A stretch of DNA of 64,000 nt from Symbiodinium natans (taxonomy: Eukaryota > Sar > Dinophyceae > Suessiales > Symbiodiniaceae): assembly GCA_905221605.1 (NCBI GenBank), contig CAJNDS010001635.1:605001-669000 (forward strand), in the 5' to 3' direction. Below are positions 32,572 through 42,068 of this stretch, piece by piece; the stretch's first letter is position 1, and each line of letters begins with the position of its first letter. The position numbers were made by a program, and so were the translations under genes. The notes under the pieces were generated by a model that saw only the letters and a list, made by a program, of their open reading frames with translations, made no database searches and had not been told where the DNA came from.

Positions 32572-33756
32572 TCAGTCTTTGATCGACGGTGTCAATATCG
32601 CTACCAATAAGATACGCCACTGCGATGCTACACGGCAGGCATGAAACGTTGAGAGTTTTCTGTATGGCCAAAATCTGCTGGGGTGAGACATCATGAGTCT
32701 CCTAACGAGGCTCTTAGAGAAGCCTGCTTGCAAGAACAACTGCTTCAACTGTTCAAGTTGTTGAACTCTCATTTCTGGTGGCTGTACATGCCGGAGAATG
32801 CTGTGTCTTTTGGAGTGATACGATGCCAGTTTTTGGGAGGAACTACCGGCACTATTGTGAAGTCGAATCTTCCAAGGTTCATCTCGAAGAAGAAGGAGGA
32901 TCTTGGACTGTTGCGGGATCACATCAAACCCCAGGAATTCTTGCTCGGCATCTTGGGAATGTACATGTTCTAGTTCAACAGGACGGGCATAAAAGTCGTT
33001 CGACAGGAATTGCTTCAAGAAGGCTCGATGTTCATGCTTGACATCCAAAATGACAAGACGATTGTCTACATAACGGGTACAAAAGAGATCAGCTCCGATT
33101 CTTTGAAGATCAGCTCTATGTAGTTCCACAAACCGCTGTTCTTCCAATGACACTGTAGCGTTGGCCAGCATAGGGGAAATCTGGTTTCCTATGGTTGCTC
33201 CGCGGCGCTGTCGAAAAATACACTGCATCACGGAGAACACACTGCACTCGCAACTGAGATGACAAATAGCTCGGACATCTTGTAGATGTATCAGATAAGG
33301 TCTTTGGGCTGCTTTCCGCGGTCTGCCTCTCCAGATTCGGAGGTTTACATCTTTCTCCTTGAGGAGCACGGAGAACACAACATCAGCCAATTGTAATGCG
33401 TGACGATAACAATACCGACTGATGATGGCATCAATAGACTGCAAAATCCGATCTACGGGAATGCTCGTGAAAAACCCAACCAAGTCTTGATTAAAACTCA
33501 ATGCCTCGAAGTCTTCTGGCGCTTGATGTAGGAATGCAGAAAGCTTCTGAAGCATGACTGGTACGGTGTCCAATCCAAATGAGTCAGGACATACGTCACG
33601 AACTAGAAGATCGATAACGATGGCAGTAGCTTTGAACAATCGCGCGTACAGGAAATACTTGTAGCTGATAATGGGCCTTGCAGCTTGAAAAGACTTCTTC
33701 TGCTTGAGGAGGATATATGCAATCGGTATGGAAGGTTCACTGGCTCTGAAACCCAT
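32572..33756 (-). CDS. Penelope-type reverse transcriptase frame
   Basis: 394 codons. It would make the reverse transcriptase that copies element RNA. In order: KKSFQAARPIISY (about residues 15-30), DLVGFFTSIP with the first catalytic Asp (about 86-95), RRGATIGNQISPMLANA (about 184-200), CTRYVDNRLVI (about 227-237), and EFLGFDV (about 273-279). FTSIP and IGNQISPMLA are typical of Penelope rather than LINE enzymes. The second Asp of the usual YVDD is Asn here, which may lower or abolish activity unless it is a family variant. The frame starts MGFRASEPSIPIAY inside the preceding frame, with 154 bp of overlap. The preceding frame has a matching WVSEPV at this point, so a one-base frameshift joining the two is as likely as a separate start. 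Confidence 0.85.
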   Translation of the reverse strand: MGFRASEPSIPIAYILLKQKKSFQAARPIISYKYFLYARLFKATAIVIDLLVRDVCPDSFGLDTVPVMLQKLSAFLHQAPEDFEALSFNQDLVGFFTSIPVDRILQSIDAIISRYCYRHALQLADVVFSVLLKEKDVNLRIWRGRPRKAAQRPYLIHLQDVRAICHLSCECSVFSVMQCIFRQRRGATIGNQISPMLANATVSLEEQRFVELHRADLQRIGADLFCTRYVDNRLVILDVKHEHRAFLKQFLSNDFYARPVELEHVHSQDAEQEFLGFDVIPQQSKILLLLRDEPWKIRLHNSAGSSSQKLASYHSKRHSILRHVQPPEMRVQQLEQLKQLFLQAGFSKSLVRRLMMSHPSRFWPYRKLSTFHACRVASQWRILLVAILTPSIKD

Positions 33757-35405
33757 TTGTATCTAGTCAGGAGAGCCTTACGCGTGGTCATCTTCAAGAA
33801 CACAGAGGCTTGAGAATACGTAAGGGGAAGTCGTTCATATACTTCAGGGTCTCCAAAAGTCTTTCTGTAGACTCGCCACACAAAAAGAGGACAAAATACA
33901 TGAACATGGGCAACCGCATGATCTCGGCCATGAATGAAGAATCCATCTAGGATTTTACGAAGAAAGGTTACATCCTTGAATTTGAGGGCGTCCCGGGACT
34001 CCAGCGAATGATCATTCCATTGTGACTGTACAAACGCAGCCCAATTGTCTTTGGTGACATCGAAGAGTCCATAATGTCGTAGCCACTGTTGTACGGCTTT
34101 CCAGGTGTGATCAATATAAAATTGTCGTTTGGGGTATACCTGGGAATCAGCAGAATGTTGCAAGATATTCTGTATTCGGCGTGACACTGCAAGAAGATGA
34201 GCCGGGGATGCAACGTGTCCATCTACAACTCGCAATTGAGGATGTTGTTGCTTCCATTGTTCACAATGACATACAGGAGGATGGTCCCAATCCCATTGTT
34301 GTTGTAGAATGATATTGTTGTAAAGCACAGATCGAAAGGACGGAAAAGTACCTGCAATCACTGTTTTGCTGGGTAAGTGAAAAGGGATGAGGTAGTCCTT
34401 GTACTGATGAATAAGGCTCTGTATCCATCTTCGCACTGATTTGCTGAAGTCCGTATTGGCAAGCATGGGGATCGTGAGGGGTTTGCCAAACTTTGGGACA
34501 GCTAGATTGCGAAAAGTGAGGCAACTGCGTAGGGTAGCTTTTACAGCAGTGCGAGGGGGATCATCCAATAGATTGCACATACGGTACAGGGCATACAGGT
34601 GAGTGGCGTGAAACTCGGAGCTTCTCAATCTTCGTTCCGTGTTGAATGCTGACATACCTCCGTGGGCTAATTTGACCAAAAGGGCCCAATTCTCTTGAGG
34701 ACAGAGAGCCTGACTGGAATAACAACGAAGAATACCCAATGTGCGAAGTCGTCTGCGTGCCTTCCTCCATAAGCGTTTTCCAGGACAACTGTATTGACTA
34801 TTGGACAAGGTCTGCTGCGACGTACGGGTTGAAGAGGTTGGGTTGAGATTAGCGACCCAAGGCATGTTAAGGCCAGGTTTCCAGGAATGTATGAGAGTAC
34901 ATTCAGCAGCCCGAACAGATACTTTGTCAGGAAATGTTCCTAGCGGCAAGATGACGGTGTCAAACAGGTCGGCATGGTTGTGAAAGTAGTGAACCATGAT
35001 TTCCGTGTTAGTAAACTGTCCTTGTTGTAGAAGTCGGAGCTTGCGAATACGAGCATCATGTCGTTGATGAACTGTTTTAGTGGTGGATCCCACATAAAAC
35101 TTCTTCGCGTCAAGCAGGCTTCCGGTTTTTGTCCACTGTCTGCGCTGAAGTGCAGGTAGAACCACTACGTAGGTGGAACATGGAGTTGACATCATGTCTG
35201 CAATCTGTACCAAGGTCTTACCAACAAAATGACTGGTCCTTCTTCTCCAGGTGCGAATGGTGCACGAAACTCCAGGGTGCGAATGTAGTGCCGTTGCACA
35301 CAAGAAGACTTGTAGAACACGAGTACAAAATCTGAATCCTATAAGCTCATCAGAATGGAAACAGCAAGCATGAATATCGGCTAAGGCCGAAAGGAGAAGT
35401 CTCAA
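33603..35405 (-). CDS. GIY-YIG nuclease frame of the Penelope-like element
   Basis: 600 codons. A GIY-YIG nuclease domain lies at about residues 78-185: TYVVVLPALQ (the GIY position), KKFYVGSTTKTVHQRHDAR (the YIG strand with Arg and His), and RAAECTLIHSWKPGLNMPW with the metal-binding Glu. It would nick target DNA for target-primed reverse transcription. A middle region has VCHCEQWKQQHPQLRVVDGH, a Cys/His motif of the kind that often sits between nuclease and RT in these elements. The C-terminal part (DNWAAFVQSQWNDHS, FLRKILDGFFIHGRDHAV) probably belongs to the RT-associated region before the RT motifs in the next frame. The domain call is motif-based. Confidence 0.75.
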   Translation of the reverse strand: MRLLLSALADIHACCFHSDELIGFRFCTRVLQVFLCATALHSHPGVSCTIRTWRRRTSHFVGKTLVQIADMMSTPCSTYVVVLPALQRRQWTKTGSLLDAKKFYVGSTTKTVHQRHDARIRKLRLLQQGQFTNTEIMVHYFHNHADLFDTVILPLGTFPDKVSVRAAECTLIHSWKPGLNMPWVANLNPTSSTRTSQQTLSNSQYSCPGKRLWRKARRRLRTLGILRCYSSQALCPQENWALLVKLAHGGMSAFNTERRLRSSEFHATHLYALYRMCNLLDDPPRTAVKATLRSCLTFRNLAVPKFGKPLTIPMLANTDFSKSVRRWIQSLIHQYKDYLIPFHLPSKTVIAGTFPSFRSVLYNNIILQQQWDWDHPPVCHCEQWKQQHPQLRVVDGHVASPAHLLAVSRRIQNILQHSADSQVYPKRQFYIDHTWKAVQQWLRHYGLFDVTKDNWAAFVQSQWNDHSLESRDALKFKDVTFLRKILDGFFIHGRDHAVAHVHVFCPLFVWRVYRKTFGDPEVYERLPLTYSQASVFLKMTTRKALLTRYKWVSEPVNLPYRLHISSSSRRSLFKLQGPLSATSISCTRDCSKLLPSLSIF

Positions 35406-35447
35406 AATGTTCCAGTCGCAGGACTCTTGGCACGAAATGACGCCTAG

Positions 35448-35870
35448 TCAGATCTCTGCTACGAAAGTCGCAGCTGTCAAGATGCGAATGAGCTCAGGCG
35501 CTTTGATCTTTACAGCGAGACTGACAGGCAGTCCCAACTGAGCACACTTGTCACGAAGTGCTTGAAACGTAGCAGCATCAATCGTGTTGCTGATCTTGTC
35601 TGCAAACGAAATCGCGGCATCCAACTGTTCGGCCTTGCCTTTGTCTTTGCCTTTGAGGCTCTTGAGCCATTTTTCAATGGCTGTCTTGGTAACTGAGGAA
35701 AGGCTGGCCTGGGCAAAAACACGATCTTTGGGGATGTTGGAAGGGTCAACAGCTTGTCGAGCAATGACTGCAGGATCAAATTGTGGAGCTGACGAAGAAA
35801 CAATTGGCAAAGCGGTCTTCTGCTTCAAACGGACACGCTTCTCGGAAGGAGATGGTTCGGGCTCTTCCAA
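35448..35870 (-). CDS. Downstream half of an upstream element ORF
   Basis: 140 codons without a good ATG; the frame opens at TTG inside the preceding frame. It is Lys-rich (KSLKGKDKGKAEQLDAA) and ends LIRILTAATFVAEI. It most likely continues the 259-codon frame by a one-base shift, programmed or mutational. Function unknown; it may be a nucleic-acid-binding or structural ORF1. Confidence 0.5.
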   Translation of the reverse strand: MEEPEPSPSEKRVRLKQKTALPIVSSSAPQFDPAVIARQAVDPSNIPKDRVFAQASLSSVTKTAIEKWLKSLKGKDKGKAEQLDAAISFADKISNTIDAATFQALRDKCAQLGLPVSLAVKIKAPELIRILTAATFVAEI

Positions 35871-36604
35871 ACCTCGCTTGGTGTTCTAGCTTTCTCCATC
35901 TGGAGCTGTTCTTCCAGTTGGGCAATCTTCTGAAGATCGCTGGGCTGACTGTTTGAAGAGACAACAAATTGTTGGAGCTGCTGCACAAGAAACTTGGCTA
36001 ACGCTTGGGCCTTGATGGCTTTGTGCTCATCAGAGTTTGAGGAAGCATTGGGGCAAGCTTCAGGGTGCAAACGAGCAAACTGAGTGGCCAACTCATCTAT
36101 GTCCCACTTATTCTCTCGCAAATGGGTGAGAATGCTAGACGAAAAAACACTTTCGTTGACCTTTCGCGCAACAACGAGTGAAACATACTGGCCATGCGAA
36201 AGCGCTCTCAAGTGATAGTTGTTCCAACCTCGCCAAAGCAGATCTACAAGTCGAATGCTGTCCATCTCTTTTCCGGCCAACTGGTATTTGGTAGACCAAG
36301 ATGTTGGAGCAATTCGGCGTAACATGGTCTTACCAAACACTTCCCGACTGTCAAGATGAGTTTTGGTACTCTTGAAGTCATCAGGTAGCCCATGAATCAC
36401 TGGGAAGCCTGTAGGGGAACTGAAGTCTCGACCAGGCTCACGATGGACATTGGACTTAGTTGGGGTCGAACTCCACGAACTATCTTGCATGTTCCAACCC
36501 CCTGATTGCCATTGCGAACGATCCCAATCTCGAGAAGGCTGCCATTGGTCCCAAGATTTCCACGACATGATGAGGCTAGGCTGGAAAAATGCGGCTGGAA
36601 CCAA
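35825..36604 (-). CDS. Upstream element ORF, W/S/Q-rich N-terminus
   Basis: 259 codons. The N-terminus is rich in Trp, Ser and Gln (SWKSWDQWQPSRDWDRSQW), looks disordered and may bind RNA. A folded-looking middle follows (GFPVIHGLPDDFKSTKTHL, MDSIRLVDLLWRGWNNYHL). A possible coiled coil is at the end (LQKIAQLEEQLQMEKA). It lies in the position of an ORF1 and runs into the 140-codon frame. No family is recognised. Confidence 0.5.
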   Translation of the reverse strand: MVPAAFFQPSLIMSWKSWDQWQPSRDWDRSQWQSGGWNMQDSSWSSTPTKSNVHREPGRDFSSPTGFPVIHGLPDDFKSTKTHLDSREVFGKTMLRRIAPTSWSTKYQLAGKEMDSIRLVDLLWRGWNNYHLRALSHGQYVSLVVARKVNESVFSSSILTHLRENKWDIDELATQFARLHPEACPNASSNSDEHKAIKAQALAKFLVQQLQQFVVSSNSQPSDLQKIAQLEEQLQMEKARTPSEVWKSPNHLLPRSVSV

Positions 36605-36726
36605 ACTGCTTCAAGAGTGCGCATGGCTGCTATTTAGATATCAAAACACACGGAGGTGAAAGTTGGGTACTCCCGGGGTCTATGACTCTATGAAGGTCAC
36701 CACAAGCCATAACAGAAGCAATAAAA

Positions 36727-36762
36727 GAAAGAAAACGATGCGGGCGCGCATCGTTTTCTTTC
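36727..36762. promoter_or_regulatory. Perfect 16 bp hairpin inside the retroelement
   Basis: GAAAGAAAACGATGCG at 36727-36742 is exactly inverted at 36747-36762 around a four-base loop (GGCG). It lies between the decayed middle frames and the 259-codon frame. It could act in RNA folding, processing or frame separation; that is inference. Confidence 0.7.
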
Positions 36763-36829
36763 CTTTGCTGTTTACACAAGAAGGAGTCTCAACCTTCAGC
36801 CACTCTACAACTAGTTTTCTGAGGATCTA

Positions 36830-37150
36830 GCGCGCGGCGACGCTTTACTGTTGCAGCAGAAGGGGTGAGACATGGAGGCCTAGTCACTTGCTTTGGGGCA
36901 GGTGCTGTTGCTTTGTGAGGATGAGAACTGCTCCTCGAACTAGACTGTGGAGGTGCTTTGATCGAGGACTTCTGCTCAATCGGTTCTTGCTGGAAAAAAA
37001 AACATGGGGCCCCTGCAGAACGTCGCCTCGCTTTTGGGAATAGAAGCTTGCTATGAGACTCTTCAATAAGTTGACGCTACATGTCTTCTTTGCTGACTTC
37101 AGTGACTTCATCATTCTCTTCCACGGTAGAGCGCGTGGCGGGGTCTAAAT
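36830..37150 (-). pseudogene. Broken middle frame of the element
   Basis: Coding-like pieces in different frames: DPATRSTVEENDEVTEVS, then RQLIEESHSKLLFPKARRR, then EPIEQKSSIKAPPQSSSRSS. They are separated by an in-frame TAG and a run of eight T (read on minus). One ancestral frame with at least two breaks, rich in Lys, Arg and Ser, is the simplest reading. Confidence 0.4.
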
Positions 37151-37257
37151 GTAAACCGAATAAGAAGAGGCCTAAACGTAGAACGAAATTTGTAAGCACT
37201 ACATAGAATTAGTCACTGTCGGTGAGTGCAGAAACAGATATGGTGAACAGGTCAATT

Positions 37258-38568
37258 TCACATCGAGCTGCTGTCATCTGCTTTGTGGGTGAGACAAATG
37301 AACTGGATGGACGCTAAGTCGCATCTGAAACACCATCGACGATCTGTTGATTTGGATTTAACGATGCCGGACCTAGTGCAAATGAATTCCTCAAGCCAGG
37401 TACTGGATCTATCGGGAAGCACGTGGTTCCCTCTCAAAATCCCACCAACTGAAATCCCATAGGCGTTTTTGGGATGAGCATGACATTTGATTGCTAGTTG
37501 AGTTGCACATTGCCAAGGGTCGCCATCGCATTGTTGCCCACGGCCAAAGAAACCAGTCAAAGGCAGGTTAGGATCCAGCTGTATGCCATCACTAGTGGTG
37601 GGGAGTACCACACCGCAACGAAGAACACCTAGAACGGTATCCAATCCGCAAACATGGCACCAGGCATAATTGTGACCAGTCAATGCTTCTTCTAGCGGGC
37701 CTGGAAAATTCTTTGTTCTCAGGAACCACATGTTGACACCATTCACATGAAAGCATCGAGCATGATCTACAAAGTCGTAGATCTGCAATCTATTGACAAT
37801 GACTGCGTTGAGGAACACTGCCAAAGTCTGCTGATTCATCTTGGTAATCGGGCCGTTTTGTTGCAACAGATGAAAGAGACAGTCCCGCTGAACTCTGAAA
37901 TTCTCCAACGTAACGTCATTGACCAGTCGATAAAGCGGCTCAATCCACTTTCTGCGCAGGACAATGGTCTTAACCTGGTCGAAAGGAACAGAAACCCAAA
38001 TGGATGACGTCGGCTTGGTAGGAATCGTGCCCATCAAAGGTGCAGGACGCTCTACAGGCCATTGTTGTGCTTGGTTGATCTCATAGAACATGTCCGTGTA
38101 CTGGCCTATTGCTGAGGTATCTCCAGGAAAAGGAATACGATTTTGCACCAGTTGCACTATGCTAAAAGCATCTGGGTGGGAAAAATCTGACGTCAGCGTC
38201 GGCCTTTGCGTACTCAAAGGTACTGATGGTCGTACGGGTGCCGGAGGATTGTCTTGTATCGCAGCGAGACTATTGGGAAATCTGCCAGGTACCATGTTAA
38301 TTGGGTATTCTTGTCTGACAGGATACGACGAAGAACTGCTTGCCATAGGATTGTTCCAAGTGCCCGGGCGGTTCCAAGTACCAGGAGGCATACCCATTGA
38401 GAATGCATCAAGAACATTGGCCGTTCGTTTAGGGCTAGAACTGGAGCTACTGGATGACGAAGTTCTGCGTCTTCTTGTACGATGTCTTGTGCAGTCTCTT
38501 CTGCGGTGCCTGCTTCTGGATCGATGTCGTCCAGATAGGTGCACATGAATGTGTAAACGACGGTCCAT
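37258..38568 (-). CDS. First element ORF with Arg/Ser-rich head, unknown function
   Basis: 436 codons. The N-terminus is a basic RS-type region (RSRSRHRRRDCTRHRTRRRR followed by a Ser run), which suggests nucleic-acid binding or nuclear targeting. A folded C-terminal half includes WVSVPFDQVKTIVLRRKW, FHVNGVNMWFLRTKNFPG, WCHVCGLDTVLGVLRCGVV, LTGFFGRGQQCDGDPWQC and YGISVGGILRGNHVL. The order of a Cys/His-G strand, LGVLRCG, then a G-rich strand faintly recalls ADP-ribosyl/2'-phosphotransferase folds; this is a weak impression. It lies nearest the 5' end of the element. Standard Penelope elements do not carry it, as far as I know. Confidence 0.55.
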   Translation of the reverse strand: MDRRLHIHVHLSGRHRSRSRHRRRDCTRHRTRRRRTSSSSSSSSSPKRTANVLDAFSMGMPPGTWNRPGTWNNPMASSSSSYPVRQEYPINMVPGRFPNSLAAIQDNPPAPVRPSVPLSTQRPTLTSDFSHPDAFSIVQLVQNRIPFPGDTSAIGQYTDMFYEINQAQQWPVERPAPLMGTIPTKPTSSIWVSVPFDQVKTIVLRRKWIEPLYRLVNDVTLENFRVQRDCLFHLLQQNGPITKMNQQTLAVFLNAVIVNRLQIYDFVDHARCFHVNGVNMWFLRTKNFPGPLEEALTGHNYAWCHVCGLDTVLGVLRCGVVLPTTSDGIQLDPNLPLTGFFGRGQQCDGDPWQCATQLAIKCHAHPKNAYGISVGGILRGNHVLPDRSSTWLEEFICTRSGIVKSKSTDRRWCFRCDLASIQFICLTHKADDSSSM

Positions 38569-38768
38569 TGCTGCAAATGTGTACGTACTAACTTGGGTGA
38601 ACTCACGGCATGATATTACAGTATACCGTCCAGTGACTTAGGTTGTATTCAGAGGGATGTGATGTCGTTCAATGTCGTCCTGCGACTCAGGGTGCATTCA
38701 GAAGGACGCTCAAGATAAAGTCATGTAAGCTGTTCGACTAATCTCAATGTGATGACATCATCTTCAAA

Positions 38769-38936
38769 TTGGGTACGTCATATGTCAAAACTCTAGAGGA
38801 TGGTCTGAGGCTGAAGGTCTTTTCGTATCTGGGAGGTCTTGAGCCCTGGAAATCTGCTTCAGCATGCATTCAGAGCTTGAATTCTCTCACGCAGGCCGTG
38901 AGTCCGACAGCGCTTTGGCAGAATTACTGTCGGGAA
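38769..38936 (+). CDS. Possible F-box fragment antisense to the retroelement
   Basis: Reads LEDGLRLKVFSYLGGLEPW then NSLTQAVSPTALWQNYC, with the spacing of an F-box (L-x-FSYL..., then LW near the end). It lies between the first element ORF and the right repeat. It may be a host exon captured by the element or next to the insertion. The family call rests on pattern only. Confidence 0.3.
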
Positions 38937-38937
38937 T

Positions 38938-39218
38938 CACACACATACCCAGTCGAAGCTGGTTGGGAAAATTCCTCGAAGTTCGCAGGTACGTCATTGC
39001 ACGTCTGCAATGGTATCACAAGAGATATGCAGCGTCTTCATTGGGTGCTGACTGCAAATCTCTCCAGCACCCCCCTGCTTGACATAACATCTCGGCTTTC
39101 TTTTGGGGAATCAGATAAATCAGATCACTTCAGTGCGACGAGCGACGAATCAATGCACAGCTTTCAGGAGGATCAATGAGTGTTCAGCCATAACTTCACA
39201 TCTTAGATACAGATGGTC

Positions 39219-39233
<15 letters not shown>
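38938..39233 (-). repeat. Right terminal direct repeat (5' end of the element)
   Basis: A near-identical partner of 31945-32228, with an extra GCGACGA. Its outer side runs into (CA)n and (TA)n (39219-39280). Confidence 0.9.
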
Positions 39234-39269
<36 letters not shown>

Positions 39270-39285
39270 ATGTGTATGCATGTAG
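39219..39285. repeat. (CA)n-(TA)n-(TG)n microsatellite
   Basis: CACACA, TATATA and TGTGTG in succession form a self-complementary stretch at the retroelement border. Confidence 0.95.
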
Positions 39286-39387
39286 CAGGCTCTGGGTCTT
39301 TGCCGCTTGCGCCTTGCCAAGCGACGGGAGCTGCCACTGCTCTTCGGCTACGAGGCCTCCTCTGCGGTTTGGGGTGTAGGCAAGGTG

Positions 39388-39487
39388 GGTTTAGGGTTTA
39401 GGGTTTTCGGTTTAGGGTTTAAGGGTTTAGGGTTTTCGGTTTATGGCTTAGGGTTTTGCAAAAAGGGTTTATTGGGTTTAGGGTTGA
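39388..39487 (+). repeat. Telomere-like tract, degenerate (TTTAGGG on +)
   Basis: GGTTTAGGGTTTAGGG with TTTTCGGTTTA variants. Confidence 0.85.
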
Positions 39488-39489
39488 GG

Positions 39490-39780
39490 TCTAGGCGGCC
39501 TCGGGCCAGGCCCCAAAATTCCCACAGGTCCAAAAATTTGAAATACGCCCCCATAAATGTAGCCAACCGACTTTCCCTTGCTGAAGGGTATGTCGGGGAG
39601 CATAACCTACAGAAAAAGCCGTCGTTTAAAACAAACCTAAGGTCCCTAGTAACCTAACCTATAAACATTCTGCATGGAATTCTAACCCTATGAACTTACT
39701 TGTTGCTAGGGGTATTCTTGCACTCCCACTATTGTTATTTCTATCGTGATTTCTCATTGTTATTTTGACATTTGTTATCG
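39490..39780. other. No recognisable gene
   Basis: No motif or repeat stands out. Confidence 0.4.
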
Positions 39781-39872
39781 CTTTTTGCGATAGTGATTAG
39801 TACTGCTACTGCTTCTGCTCCTGCTACTGCTGCTGCTACTTCTACTACTAGTACTACTGTTGCTAAGTTACT
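39780..39872. repeat. Degenerate CTN triplet region
   Basis: CTACTGCTTCTGCTCCTGCT and similar triplets. Confidence 0.6.
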
Positions 39873-39874
39873 GT

Positions 39875-42065
39875 GAGAAGACTAGTATTTCTGTGCTGAG
39901 TCAGGCCGGAGGTCTCGGTGCCGTAGCTGCAGCTGGAGCAGGGCTTGACAGTCCCGTAAGCTGTTTAGCGTTTACTGTAGGGTTTCGGGTTTAGGGCTTG
40001 GGGTTTGGGGTTTAGGGTTTAGGGGTGCCGGCCATTGCAAGGATGGCTTCTGTGAGAGCCAGTGTTGGGTCATTGAGTCACCCCATGTGGGTGGTAGATG
40101 TTGTTGGTCTAAACCGAACTGGATCAGCTCCCTAAGCCAAAGGCAGCTCCCTAAGTCAAAGGCACTTTGCGAACCTTCCTTGAACTAAAGTGCATCGAAG
40201 CCCTTTATAAGCAAGGCCCGAATGCAACGCGCACCCTACAACCTCCCTCAAATCTCCAAGTCCTCATGATCCGCTAAGCTCCACTAAGCCCTGAAACCCC
40301 ACTGAGGACCCGTTGGGCTGCGGGACCCTCCTTGCCCCATCCTCGTGGACGCGTCCCTGCGCGAATGCGAGGCCAGTTGAGCTGCTGGTAATGGGCTCTT
40401 GGTGGGGGGCTTCAGTTAGAGGGTACGAGGCTTTGGGGTTGGAGGTTCGGTTTTGCGGGGTTGGGAGGGGGGGGGGGGGGTTGAGAGGTTTGGGTCTTTG
40501 GGTTTTGGAGGTTTGTGAGTTGATGGGTCTGGGCCTTCAGAATCTGAAGGGCTTGAGGGTTTAGATCCAGCTTATGGCTCAGAGGCGAAAAGAGAGAGAG
40601 AGAGAGAGAGAAAAAAAAAAAGCAAAGAGTCCAAGCAAGCAAGCAAGCAAGAGCAGAGAGAGAGAGAGGGAGAGAGCGGGAGAGAATGAGAGGGGGAGAG
40701 AGAGCAATCGAAAATTATTTCCGGATTCTTCCACCTGGACCCTGCAAGAACCGGAGCGGGGTTAAGGGTTTACAGGGTTTATCAGGTGTTGGGGTGTCAA
40801 GGATCTAGGGTTGAGGGTAACCACTGGGTAACCCTAAACTCTAAACCCTAAACCCTAAGGAGTTCAGGATGGAAGCCCTTCAGGGGGGGCTTCTCTTATC
40901 AAATGCTGAGCCCCGAATATTTTGAGCCACCCCAAAAGGGAGCTTCCACAAAATGAGGGTTATATGGGATTAGAGTTTTTCTAAAGGCTTTCGGAACCTC
41001 TCCTCCTCCCCCACCCCCCCGGGGCAAAACAACAAGGGAGCACTCGGAAGCCCGCTATCCAGCTCAAAACCCCTGACTGGTTCAGTTCCGGGCATGGTTT
41101 TGGGGGTCAATGCTGCATTCTGGCACGTCTCGTCCGCCGTCGTCGGGAGAGGCGCATGCCTGAAAACATTGGCCTGCGTGGGGGTTTCGACACGTGCGCG
41201 ACGTGTTCAGTCGTTTCTTTCTTTGTTTGCACTTTTTGCCGGGGAGGGTCGTTTTGGCGATCGTTTGCGGTTGTGGCTCGTCTCGTGGCCTGCGTGGCAC
41301 GATCCACACATTGTTCATCGCGCCATATATAGGGGCTTAGGTCGTTGACGGTTGCGTGAGTCTATGCCCCTGTACTCACAGAGCTATCCTCGAAGACGGG
41401 CCCCTCCTAACCCTAGAGGCACAAGCTTCTCAACAGTTATAGTTGTAAGAAGTAGTCCAGCCACTGTGGGGTAAAAACAGGGGGTAGGTTCGGCAATTAC
41501 CTACAAGCCCTACACTGTCAACGCCAAAAAACCCTGAACCCTTAACTGCGATGCGAATGACCCAGGCGATCTTGGTGGGTGGCGGGCGTGCTGGCCGGGA
41601 CTTAGTCCTGCCACAGGCGCCTCCCTGAAGTATCAGCTGGCCCAAAGGCTTTTGGCTTATGGGGTTTGGGGTTTAGGGTTTAGGGTTTAGGGTTGGGGGC
41701 TTATGGGACTTAGGGGTCGATGGAGAGGCCTCATCGAGTTTCAGGATCATGGATTCAGCGGATGTGCGGGCCCGCGCGTGGGCTTGTAAGTAGTGTTTGG
41801 TTGTGTTTCTTCCTGCGTTGCCATGCACATAGGGTTTCTCATGCCGAGGAGTCTTTGGGTCCTGCATTCTGGCTCATTTAAGATAGACCGAGAAGAGGGG
41901 CCTCCAATGCGCTCCGAGATCGCGCAGGCTTGAATCGCTTCAGGGCCTAACCAGGATCGTTCAGTGTTGTGTGTGGTGGTGCAGGTTCAGGCTCACCTTG
42001 TCAGTGGATTGTCAGTCTCGCAGAATGAGTGGCTTGCTGCGTTGTGTCGTCCAGCTGTTTGCAGC
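39875..42065. other. No clear gene; telomere-like tracts and GA tract
   Basis: TTTAGGG units at 39980-40023 and 41658-41694; CCCTAAA at 40830-40857; a GA-rich tract at 40588-40705; a G run near 40469-40480. Open frames (41094-41348 plus and others) show no motif. Confidence 0.45.
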
Positions 42066-42068
42066 AGC

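Larger units (their letters stand above)
31945..39233 (-). mobile_element. Penelope-like retroelement with N-terminal GIY-YIG nuclease
   Basis: A 7.3 kb unit bounded by ~285 bp direct repeats. On the minus strand, 5' to 3', it carries a 436-codon frame, a degenerate middle part, two overlapping frames (259 and 140 codons), a 600-codon frame with a GIY-YIG nuclease, and a 394-codon reverse transcriptase frame overlapping it. RT motifs (RPIISY, DLVGFFTSIP, GATIGNQISPMLA, RYVDN, EFLGFDV) are of Penelope type. A nuclease in front of the RT is the permuted order described for Naiad/Chlamys-type Penelope elements; that comparison is from memory. Repeats at both ends fit the pseudo-LTRs of this class. 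The extra frames upstream are not part of the usual Penelope layout. Frame overlaps and an altered RT motif leave its activity uncertain. Confidence 0.8.

Noticed and set aside
31945-39233. Hammerhead ribozyme in the Penelope-like element repeats
   Set aside because: These elements often carry one, but no CTGATGA followed by a GAAA core was found in the repeats on either strand.
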